Shown piece by piece: positions 5,690 through 11,512 of a stretch of DNA of 11,512 bases (the stretch's first letter is position 1; every line of letters starts with the position of its first letter). The notes below the pieces were generated by a model. The model was not told the DNA's origin, made no database searches, and saw only the letters and a program-made list of their open reading frames with translations. The stretch is from assembly GCA_019348305.1 (NCBI GenBank), contig JAHWJQ010000053.1, forward strand, positions 1 to 11,512, read 5' to 3'. The stretch is from Actinomycetota bacterium (GTDB taxonomy: Bacteria > Actinomycetota > Acidimicrobiia > Acidimicrobiales > CADCTF01). The position numbers and the translations under genes are program-made.

Positions 5690-6612
5690 CCGAGGGCGCT
5701 GCGGAACGACTCGAGGTCTGGGGGCAGCGGCGAGTCGAAGACGAGGCGTTCGCCGGTGGAGGGATGGTCGAAGGCGAGGCGGGTGGCATGGAGGAAGGGC
5801 CGCTCCAGCGACAGGACCGGCCGGCTGCCGCCGTAGCGGGCATCCCCCACGACGGGATGGCCGATGGCCGCCAGGTGGACCCGGATCTGGTGGGTGCGCC
5901 CCGTCTCCAACCGGCACGCCAGCTCGGTCGTGGGGACGGGGTGGTGGTAGCGGCCCAGCACCTCGTAGCGGGTGCGGGCTGGTCGGCCGGCGGTGTTGAC
6001 AGCCATACGGGTGGGGTCCCCCTCGGACCTGCCGATGGGAGCGTCCACCACCCCGCCGGCCGCCTCCACGTGGCCCAGCACCAGCGCCCGGTAGCGGCGC
6101 TCGACCGAACGCGCCGCCAGCTGGGCCACGAGCGAGTGATAGGCGCGGGGTGACCGGGCGACGACCAGCAACCCCGACGTGCCGGCGTCGAGGCGGTGGA
6201 CGACGCCGGGGCGATCGGCCTCGCCGGCGCCGGCCGCCGGCAGCCCGGCAAGCTCCGGGTAGTCGACGAGGAGGCGCTGCACCAGCGTGGCCTCGCCACG
6301 ACCGGCGCCCGGGTGCACGACCACGCCGGCCGGCTTGTCGACGACGATCACGTCGTCGTCGGCATGGACAACCGGCGCCGACCCCGCTCTATCGGCAACG
6401 AGGACGGGGGGGGCAGCCGGCTCCGGCACGTCCACTTCGACGACGTCCCCTTCGGCGACCCGCCGGCTGCGGCTCCGAACTGGCCGGCCCCTCAGGCGGA
6501 CCGCGCCGGCCTCGACCAGCGCAGCCACCTCGGAGCGGGGCAGGCCGGTCACCATCGCCACGACGCGGTCGACCCGCTCGCCGGCGAGGGCGGCCGGGAT
6601 CGTCTCCTGCAT
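5686..6612 (-). CDS. rluD: 23S rRNA pseudouridine synthase, RluD family
   Basis: This 308-residue enzyme belongs to the RluA/RluD family, which converts specific uridines of large-subunit rRNA to pseudouridine. An N-terminal S4 RNA-binding domain (about 10-62, ERVDRVVAMVTGLPRSEVAALV) precedes the catalytic domain: DDVIVVDKPAGVVVHPG (86-102), GVVHRLDAGTSGLLVVA (136-152) with catalytic Asp142, RRYRALVLG, and LETGRTHQIRVHLAAIGHPVVGD. The length is usual for RluD. The exact target uridines cannot be read from sequence. The ATG at 6612 overlaps the lspA stop by one base (TGATG), and the stop overlaps the next gene's start (GTGA). The frame is open far upstream through lspA, but S4 homology starts at this ATG. 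The lspA-rluD pairing is common in bacteria. Confidence 0.95.
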   Translation of the reverse strand: MQETIPAALAGERVDRVVAMVTGLPRSEVAALVEAGAVRLRGRPVRSRSRRVAEGDVVEVDVPEPAAPPVLVADRAGSAPVVHADDDVIVVDKPAGVVVHPGAGRGEATLVQRLLVDYPELAGLPAAGAGEADRPGVVHRLDAGTSGLLVVARSPRAYHSLVAQLAARSVERRYRALVLGHVEAAGGVVDAPIGRSEGDPTRMAVNTAGRPARTRYEVLGRYHHPVPTTELACRLETGRTHQIRVHLAAIGHPVVGDARYGGSRPVLSLERPFLHATRLAFDHPSTGERLVFDSPLPPDLESFRSALG

Positions 6613-7076
6613 CAGTCCGGTTCGGTCCTGGCGGCACCGGGATGACCGGGAGACTGGCGCAGCCCCGTGAGCAGCAGCAGCGCGGCGCCGGTGGTGATGG
6701 CCATGTCGGCCACGTTGAAGATCGGCCACCACTGCAGGTCGATGAAGTCGATGACCGCACCGCCGTGGTCGCGGAAGAGCCGGTCGCCGAGGTTGCCGCA
6801 CGCTCCGCCGATCAAGAGGCCGAGGGCCGCGGCGGGGAGCTTTCCCTGTGTCGAGCGGCTCATCACGACCAGCACGACCACCAGCAAGAGGGCGGCAACA
6901 GTGATCAACGGTCCGAGGCCCTGCCCCTGGCTGAAGGCAACGCCGCGGTTGAACGACAGGTTGAGGCGCAGCGTCCAAAAGAGGTGGACGGGCTCGTTCC
7001 CCAGCCGGTCCAGCACCAGGCTCTTCGTCACCTGGTCGACCGCCACCACTCCGACAGCCACCGCTGCGGTGATCAA
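6612..7076 (-). CDS. lspA: Lipoprotein signal peptidase (signal peptidase II)
   Basis: This inner-membrane aspartyl protease cleaves the signal peptide of prolipoproteins after lipid attachment to the conserved Cys. Family motifs are all present: AVDQVTK in the first helix, NLSFNRGVAFS, GGACGNLGDRLFR, VIDFIDLQWWPIFNVAD carrying the two catalytic aspartates (Asp110 and Asp124 in the numbering used here), and four hydrophobic helices. The loop between the aspartates is short, as I recall for mycobacterial LspA. The start is uncertain. I chose TTG at 7076 because it overlaps the stop of the upstream gene as TTGA, matching the coupled style of this operon, which gives 154 residues. In-frame GTG codons at 7115 and 7169 would lengthen the N-terminus but overlap the TraR/DksA gene by 43 and 97 nt. 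No good ribosome-binding site distinguishes them. The stop is firm. Confidence 0.93.
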   Translation of the reverse strand: MITAAVAVGVVAVDQVTKSLVLDRLGNEPVHLFWTLRLNLSFNRGVAFSQGQGLGPLITVAALLLVVVLVVMSRSTQGKLPAAALGLLIGGACGNLGDRLFRDHGGAVIDFIDLQWWPIFNVADMAITTGAALLLLTGLRQSPGHPGAARTEPD

Positions 7077-7855
7077 CGGCGTGAGGTGAGCCCCCCGCTC
7101 TTGCAGGCCACGCACAACGCCGCATAGGGCAGGGCCTTCAATCGGGCCTTGGGGATGGGCTGGTTGCACCGCTCACACATCCCGTACGTGCCGGCGTCCA
7201 TCTTGGAAAGGGCGCGATCGATCTCTTCGATCGCAGCCCGGGCCTGGCCGGCCAGTTGCAGGTCTCGCTCGCGCTCCATCCCGATCGAGTCGCCCTCGCC
7301 CGACTCCTCGTCGAACTGCACGTCGCCGGGCTCCATCTCGGCCGCCAGCTGGTCGGCTTCGGCCTTGAGGGCAGTGGCCTGCTCCTCATACGACCGCCGC
7401 TCCGCCAGCAACAGGCCCCGCTGCTCCTCCAGGAACTTGGGATCTGCGGGGGCGGTCTTCGCGACGGGGCCAGGTGCGGTGGCCCCGCCCGCTCCACCGA
7501 CGGCGGGCTTCGCCACCGGAGCGGCGGCGGCAACCGCGGCTGCCTTCTTGGTGGTAGCCGAAGGAGAGGTCTTCTTGGCCGCGGGCTTGGTGGCGGTGGG
7601 CGCCGGCGCCTTGGTGGCGGGGGCCGCCGCCTTCTTGGCCGCCCCGGCCTTGCCCGCAGGCTGCTTGGCCGCTTGTCCCGACGCCTTGGCCGCTGCCGCG
7701 CCGGTGCCGCCGGAGGTCTTCGCCGGCTGGTCCTTCTTGGCCGTCTTGGCCTGTGGCGTGGCTTTCTTGGGCTTCTCGGCCGCCGCCTTGACCGCAGCTG
7801 CGCCCTTGGGCGCCGCCTTCTTCCGGCTGGGGGCGGCCTTCGAGGCTTTGGGCAT
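7073..7855 (-). CDS. TraR/DksA-type C4 zinc-finger protein with long histone-like Lys/Ala-rich N-terminus
   Basis: The C-terminal half is a DksA/TraR-type protein: a probable coiled coil (about 138-220, FLEEQRGLLLAERRSYEEQA onward) and a C4 zinc finger with Cys227, Cys230, Cys248 and Cys251 (CX2C-X17-CX2C, CERC and CVAC). DksA-like proteins enter the RNA polymerase secondary channel and alter promoter response, often with ppGpp. The first ~135 of 260 residues are Lys/Ala/Pro-rich and of low complexity (e.g. PAAKKTSPSATTKKAAA), like histone H1 tails, suggesting nucleic-acid or nucleoid binding; this is inference. The ATG at 7855 has AGGGGA 7 nt upstream, and a -10-like TAAGTT lies at 7894-7889. 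It is the first gene of the operon with lspA, rluD and a membrane protein, and diverges from ileS. Direct polymerase binding is unproven. Confidence 0.9.
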   Translation of the reverse strand: MPKASKAAPSRKKAAPKGAAAVKAAAEKPKKATPQAKTAKKDQPAKTSGGTGAAAAKASGQAAKQPAGKAGAAKKAAAPATKAPAPTATKPAAKKTSPSATTKKAAAVAAAAPVAKPAVGGAGGATAPGPVAKTAPADPKFLEEQRGLLLAERRSYEEQATALKAEADQLAAEMEPGDVQFDEESGEGDSIGMERERDLQLAGQARAAIEEIDRALSKMDAGTYGMCERCNQPIPKARLKALPYAALCVACKSGGLTSRR

Positions 7856-7888
7856 CAGCGTGTCCCCTGGGTCGCAAAAAGACGATGG

Positions 7889-7894
7889 AACTTA
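7889..7894 (-). promoter_or_regulatory. -10-like element for the TraR/DksA-lspA-rluD operon
   Basis: TAAGTT on the minus strand fits the TAnnnT pattern and lies 34 nt upstream of the ATG at 7855. That leaves a short leader containing the AGGGGA ribosome-binding site. No clear -35 hexamer is seen, so the call is tentative. Confidence 0.35.
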
Positions 7895-7915
7895 CCACCG
7901 AGTAGTCCTCACCGA

Positions 7916-7938
7916 CCGCCCGGTTGAGCGCCGGGCGG
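7916..7938. other. Strong GC hairpin in the divergent traR/ileS spacer
   Basis: CCGCCCGG (7916-7923) and CCGGGCGG (7931-7938) form a perfect 8-bp stem around the 7-nt loop TTGAGCG. It sits in the 171-nt gene-free spacer between two divergent start codons (7855 and 8027), upstream of both likely promoters. It is therefore more likely a DNA-level feature (operator or cruciform) than an RNA terminator. Its role is unknown. Confidence 0.45.
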
Positions 7939-8013
7939 CCGGGGACTGCGCAACGCTCTGTCGGCCCGGGGCATTCCCGCCGGAAAGGTCGAGGAGTTGC
8001 CGGGCCGGCGCCT

Positions 8014-8026
8014 TATCGTGGATGGC
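8014..8026 (+). promoter_or_regulatory. Possible -10 element for leaderless ileS
   Basis: TATCGT (8014-8019, TAnnnT) is followed by exactly 7 nt and then the ATG at 8027. This is the spacing typical of leaderless actinobacterial promoters, where the A of ATG is the first transcribed base. No convincing Shine-Dalgarno sequence precedes the ATG. No clear -35 was found. Confidence 0.45.
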
Positions 8027-11000
8027 ATGAGCGATGGTTCCGCGCCGGAGAACCCCTATCCGGAAGTTCCCCAGCAACCCTCCTTCGCTGCCATCGAGGA
8101 GCAGGTGCTCGAGCATTGGCAGAACGACGGGACCTTCCAGGCCTCGGTGGCGGCGCGATCCTCCGGACCTGGCGGCGAGAACGACTTCGTCTTCTACGAC
8201 GGCCCTCCGTTCGCCAACGGCCTCCCGCACTACGGGCACCTCTTGACCGGCTTCGTCAAGGATGCAGTGCCCCGGTACCAGACCATGCGAGGCCGGCGGG
8301 TCGAGCGGCGTTTCGGATGGGACTGCCACGGCCTGCCCGCGGAGATGGAAGCGGAAAAAGAGCTCGGGATCTCCGGCCACGTCGCCATCACCGACTACGG
8401 CATCGAGCGCTTCAACGAGGCCTGCCGTACCTCGGTGCTGCGCTACACCCGGGAGTGGGAGGCCTACGTCACCCGCCAGGCCAGGTGGGTCGACTTCACC
8501 AATGACTACAAGACGCTCGACCTGACGTACATGGAGAGCGTGCTGTGGGCCTTCAAGCAGCTGTGGGACAAGGGCTTCGTGTACGAGGGGTACAAGGTCC
8601 TCCCCTACTGCTGGGAGTGCGAGACCCCGCTTTCGAACTTCGAGACCCGCCTGGACGATGCCTACCGCGAGCGCCAGGACCCCGCGCTCACCGTCTGGTT
8701 CGAGCTCGAAGGCGCCGACGGAGAGCCGCCCGAGCGGGTCCTGGTCTGGACGACCACGCCCTGGACGCTGCCGTCCAACCTGGCCCTCGCCGTCGGTCCT
8801 GGCATCGACTACGCGGTATTCGAGGAGGCGGCCGGCGACGGCTCACCGGTGCGGTACCTGGTGGGCGAGGCGCGGGCGGCGAGCTACGAAAAGGAGCTGG
8901 CGGGCACCACCCGCGTCGGTACCGTGAGAGGTGCGGACCTGGTGGGACGGCGGTACCGGCCGCTGTTCGACTATTTCGCCGAGACCCCCAACGCCTTTCG
9001 GGTGCTGGCCGGCGACTTCGTCTCGACCGAGGAGGGCACCGGGACCGTCCACATCGCCCCCGGCTTCGGCGAGGACGACCAGCGACTGTGCGAGGCGAAC
9101 GGGATCGCGGTGGTGGTGCCCCTCGACGAGCGCGCCCGGTTCACCTCCCAGGTACCGGACTACCAGGGCGTGCAGGTCTTCGAGGCCAACGCCGCCATTG
9201 CCCGTCACCTCAAGGAGCAGGGCTCGGTGGTGCGCCACGAGACGTACCTGCACAGCTACCCGCACTGCTGGCGCACGGATACACCGCTCATCTACAAGGC
9301 GGTCTCGTCGTGGTTCGTGGAGGTCACGGCCTTCAAGGACCGCATGCTCGAGCTCAACCACGAGATCGACTGGGTGCCGGCGCAGGTCCGCGACGGCGCC
9401 TTCGGGTCGTGGCTGGCCAACGCCCGCGACTGGTGCATCTCCCGCAACCGCTTCTGGGGCTCGCCGATCCCGGTCTGGAAGAGTGACAACCCGGAGTACC
9501 CCCGCGTCGATGTCTACGGGTCGCTGGACGAGCTGGAGCGGGACTTCGGCGTGCGGCCCGGCGACCTGCACCGCCCTGGCATCGACCAGCTCACGCGGCC
9601 CAACCCCGACGACCCCACCGGACGCTCGACCATGCGCCGGGTGGAGGAGGTGCTCGACTGCTGGTTCGAGTCGGGTTCGATGCCGTATGCCCAGGTGCAC
9701 TACCCGTTCGAGAACGGCGCCTGGTTCGAGTCCCACTTCCCGGCTGACTTCATCGTCGAGTACGTCGGCCAGACCCGGGCGTGGTTCTACAACCTGCACG
9801 TCCTGGCCACGGCCTTGTTCGACAAGCCCGCCTTCCGGACCTGCGTGGTCCACGGCGTGATCCTGGGCAACGACGGTCGCAAGGCGTCGAAGCGGCTCCG
9901 CAACTACACCGATCCCGAGGAGATGTTCGACACCTACGGCGCCGACGCCGTGCGGTGGTTCCTTCTCTCCTCGGCCGTGGTACGGGGCCAGGACCTCAAC
10001 CTGGCCAACGACCGTCGGGAGATCGCAGAGGCGATGCGGCGGGTGATCAGCCCCATCTGGAACGCCTATTCGTTCTTCACGCTCTACGCCAATGCCGACC
10101 GCTACCGCGCCCGATTCCGCACGGATGCTTCAGGGGTCCTCGACCGGTACATCCTGGCCAAGACCCGCGAGCTGGTCGAAGCGGCGACGGCGACGCTCGA
10201 CGCCTATGACCTGTCGGGGGCCTGCGCCGCCATCGAGAAGTTCTTGGACGCGCTGACGAACTGGTACATCCGCCGTTCCAGGGACCGCGTCTGGAACAGC
10301 GACAGCGATGCCTTCGACACCCTCTACACCGTGCTCACGCTCGTGTGCCGCGTCGCAGCTCCACTGTTGCCCCTGGTGACCGAGGCCGTCTACCGGGGCC
10401 TGACGGGGGAACGGTCGGTGCACCTCAGCGAGTGGCCCGACCCAGAGGACCTTCCAGGTGACCCCGAGTTGGTGAAGGCAATGGACCGCGTCCGCGATAT
10501 CTGCTCCGCAGCGGCGTCGGTACGGAAGTCCTCGGGGCTGCGGGTGCGCCTGCCGGTGGCGTCGGTGACGGTGGCCGTTCCCGATCCCACTGCACTTGCC
10601 CCCTTCGCCGATCTCATCGGCGACGAGGTCAATGCCAAGCACGTGGAGCTGACCGACCAGATCGCCGCCCACGGCGACGTCGTCCTCGCCGTGGTGCCCT
10701 CGGTGCTGGGCCCCCGGCTCGGCCCCGACGTGCAGAAGGTGATCAAGGCGGTGCGCTCAGGGGACTGGGTCCGCAGCAGCGACGGTGCTGTCACCGTGTT
10801 GGACCGGGTCCTGGCCGACGACGAGTACACCCTGCGGCTCGTCCCACGCGACCAGGAGCGGGCCCGCGCCCTGCCGGGCAACGACGGCCTGGTGGTGCTC
10901 GACACCGACATCACACCCGAACTGGCCGCCGAAGGCCTGGCCCGCGACGTCGTGCGGCTCGTGAACCAGGCCCGCAAGGCGGCGGGGCTGCACGTGTCGG

Positions 11001-11185
11001 ACCGGGTCCGGCTGTCGCTGGTCGTGCCCGACGACGTGTGGGCGGCGGTGGAGGGCCACCGCAGCTACGTGGCCGCAGAGACACTGGCCACCGAAGTGCT
11101 GCGGGTCGACGCGCTGGTCGAGGGTCAGCGCCTCGAGCTGCACGACGGGCGGCCCTTGCGGATCGGCCTGGCACTGGCTGACTGA
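8027..11185 (+). CDS. ileS: Isoleucyl-tRNA synthetase, type 2 (eukaryote-like)
   Basis: This 1052-residue class I synthetase attaches isoleucine to tRNA(Ile) and edits mischarged valine. Motifs in order: [14 protein letters not shown] (HIGH-type signature HYGH, 68-71); the CP1 editing domain with TTPWTLPSN (about 242-250) and [15 protein letters not shown] (337-351), including the editing Asp350; [12 protein letters not shown] (469-480); [13 protein letters not shown]; then KASKR (619-623) at the KMSKS position; and an anticodon-binding region with [26 protein letters not shown] and the KxSKRLRNY context mark the type 2 IleS, the class associated with low mupirocin sensitivity. The middle residue of the KMSKS motif is Ala rather than Met. 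The ATG at 8027 is preferred over TTG 7997 and GTG 8018, because only it has a suitably placed leaderless -10. No T-box leader is seen. Confidence 0.97.
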   Translation: MSDGSAPENPYPEVPQQPSFAAIEEQVLEHWQNDGTFQASVAARSSGPGGENDFVFYDGPPFANGLPHYGHLLTGFVKDAVPRYQTMRGRRVERRFGWDCHGLPAEMEAEKELGISGHVAITDYGIERFNEACRTSVLRYTREWEAYVTRQARWVDFTNDYKTLDLTYMESVLWAFKQLWDKGFVYEGYKVLPYCWECETPLSNFETRLDDAYRERQDPALTVWFELEGADGEPPERVLVWTTTPWTLPSNLALAVGPGIDYAVFEEAAGDGSPVRYLVGEARAASYEKELAGTTRVGTVRGADLVGRRYRPLFDYFAETPNAFRVLAGDFVSTEEGTGTVHIAPGFGEDDQRLCEANGIAVVVPLDERARFTSQVPDYQGVQVFEANAAIARHLKEQGSVVRHETYLHSYPHCWRTDTPLIYKAVSSWFVEVTAFKDRMLELNHEIDWVPAQVRDGAFGSWLANARDWCISRNRFWGSPIPVWKSDNPEYPRVDVYGSLDELERDFGVRPGDLHRPGIDQLTRPNPDDPTGRSTMRRVEEVLDCWFESGSMPYAQVHYPFENGAWFESHFPADFIVEYVGQTRAWFYNLHVLATALFDKPAFRTCVVHGVILGNDGRKASKRLRNYTDPEEMFDTYGADAVRWFLLSSAVVRGQDLNLANDRREIAEAMRRVISPIWNAYSFFTLYANADRYRARFRTDASGVLDRYILAKTRELVEAATATLDAYDLSGACAAIEKFLDALTNWYIRRSRDRVWNSDSDAFDTLYTVLTLVCRVAAPLLPLVTEAVYRGLTGERSVHLSEWPDPEDLPGDPELVKAMDRVRDICSAAASVRKSSGLRVRLPVASVTVAVPDPTALAPFADLIGDEVNAKHVELTDQIAAHGDVVLAVVPSVLGPRLGPDVQKVIKAVRSGDWVRSSDGAVTVLDRVLADDEYTLRLVPRDQERARALPGNDGLVVLDTDITPELAAEGLARDVVRLVNQARKAAGLHVSDRVRLSLVVPDDVWAAVEGHRSYVAAETLATEVLRVDALVEGQRLELHDGRPLRIGLALAD

Positions 11186-11203
11186 CCGGCGCTTTGGCGC
11201 CGG
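11186..11203. terminator. Hairpin terminator between convergent ileS and the Lys/Ala-rich gene
   Basis: CCGGCGC-TTTG-GCGCCGG is a perfect 7-bp stem with a 4-nt loop. It starts on the base after the ileS stop and ends 6 nt before the stop of the convergent gene. It could serve both strands. There is no T-tract, as is common for actinobacterial hairpins. Confidence 0.5.
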
Positions 11204-11209
11204 CCCGGC

Positions 11210-11512
11210 TCAGCGCTTCTTGGCTGCCCTCTTGACCGGGGTCGCCTTGCGTAGGCCGGGTGCCTTCTTCGGGGCGGCAGCGGCCCTCTTGGCCGCCGAC
11301 TTGTCCACCGACCCCGCGGCCGGCACCCTCTTGGCCGGCGCCTTTGCCAGAGGGGCAGCGGCCTTCCTGGCCGGGGCCTTCCTGGCCGGCGCCTTCTTGG
11401 CCGCTTCGGTGGCCTTTTCGACCAGACCCGACCGCTTCTTGGCCGGGGCCTTGGCCACCGCTGACCTCTTCAGAGGCGCGGGCGCCGCCGCAGCCTTCTT
11501 GGCCGGCGCCTT
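11210..11512 (-). CDS. C-terminal part of a histone-H1-like Lys/Ala/Pro-rich protein (5' end outside window)
   Basis: The frame is open from the right edge to a TGA at 11212-11210. About 100 residues are visible, composed almost only of Ala, Lys, Arg and Pro with little else (the few distinct stretches are SGLVEKATEAAKK and GSVDKSAAKR), and end KRAAKKR. This composition is typical of histone H1-like proteins or of the basic tail of actinobacterial HU-type nucleoid proteins. Which one applies depends on the missing N-terminal domain, so no symbol is given. An internal GTG at 11458 could be taken for a start, but the same low-complexity pattern continues upstream to the window edge (KAPAKKAAAAPAPLKR), so the gene is better treated as truncated by the window. 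It is convergent with ileS, separated by a hairpin. Confidence 0.75.
   Translation of the reverse strand, partial: KAPAKKAAAAPAPLKRSAVAKAPAKKRSGLVEKATEAAKKAPARKAPARKAAAPLAKAPAKRVPAAGSVDKSAAKRAAAAPKKAPGLRKATPVKRAAKKR
11361..11405 (-). repeat. 15-bp tandem repeat inside the Lys/Ala-rich gene
   Basis: Three consecutive 15-nt units, GCCTTCCTGGCCGGG, GCCTTCCTGGCCGGC and GCCTTCTTGGCCGCT, differ at two or three positions each. On the minus strand they encode the repeated APARK/AKKAP-type pentapeptide of the basic tail. In-frame expansion by slippage is a likely origin. Confidence 0.7.

Noticed and set aside
5690..5917. Upstream extension of the membrane-protein gene
   Set aside because: It lies wholly within rluD in another frame and has Arg/Pro-rich shadow composition; the GTGA overlap at 5689 is the natural start.
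6613..7125. Upstream extension of rluD
   Set aside because: It overlaps lspA in another frame; the S4 domain of rluD starts at the ATG at 6612, which overlaps the lspA stop.
7386..7927. Gly/Leu/Arg-rich plus-strand frames opposite the TraR/DksA gene
   Set aside because: Their composition is the direct complement of the Lys/Ala codon repeats; there is no motif or independent start signal.
7856..8026. T-box riboswitch for ileS
   Set aside because: No GGGTGG-type T-box core or specifier-loop structure was seen, and the 171-nt spacer is shared with a divergent promoter.
1..11512. Search for CRISPR arrays, insertion sequences, tRNA genes or phage genes
   Set aside because: No spaced repeats, transposase motifs, terminal inverted repeats or cloverleaf sequences were found; gene content is housekeeping and composition is even.

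Overview
The window is about 70% GC by eye, with actinobacterial coding style (frequent GTG starts, 1-4 nt gene overlaps, lysine/alanine-rich tails). Several genes point to a proteasome-bearing actinobacterium, most likely of the Acidimicrobiia or a related uncultured lineage: a Bpa/PafE-type proteasome activator, a type 2 (eukaryote-like) isoleucyl-tRNA synthetase, a DnaE1-type replicative polymerase and a TraR/DksA-lspA-rluD cluster. The lineage is inferred from gene content; no marker RNA is present. No mobile element, CRISPR array, tRNA or rRNA was seen. The window looks like core chromosome rather than an accessory island.

Left part (1-2620). The 5' third of dnaE runs off the left edge on the minus strand. 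Its short upstream region holds a -10-like element followed by a compact cluster of DnaA-box-like sequences. Upstream of it, also on the minus strand, is a four-helix PsiE-family membrane protein. Diverging from that gene across a 54-nt spacer with a 12-bp palindrome is a response-regulator/GGDEF protein, whose signature is GGDQF and whose I-site is intact.

Middle part (2631-4942). Two minus-strand genes, an alkaline-phosphatase-superfamily phosphodiesterase followed 4 nt later by the proteasome activator, form an apparent operon. Its start region carries a 14-nt tandem repeat that multiplies the GTG start context, and a perfect 10-bp palindrome. Diverging from it is an Rrf2-family regulator with two cysteines and Asp8, possibly an unusual Fe-S or redox sensor. 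Hairpins separate it from the next, convergent operon.

Right part (4943-11512). A minus-strand operon reads TraR/DksA-type zinc-finger protein (long Lys/Ala-rich tail), lspA, rluD, then a single-pass membrane protein of unknown function. The three junctions overlap by 4 (TTGA), 1 (TGATG) and 4 (GTGA) nt, so translation is probably coupled throughout. Divergent from it, after 171 nt, is ileS, which may be leaderless. A hairpin then separates ileS from the C-terminal end of a histone-H1-like Lys/Ala/Pro-rich protein that runs off the right edge.

I did not find a clearly new multi-gene system. The best leads are the DnaA-box cluster at dnaE, the phosphodiesterase-Bpa pairing, the degenerate GGDEF protein beside PsiE, the histone-like tail on the TraR/DksA protein, and the altered KMSKS motif of IleS.
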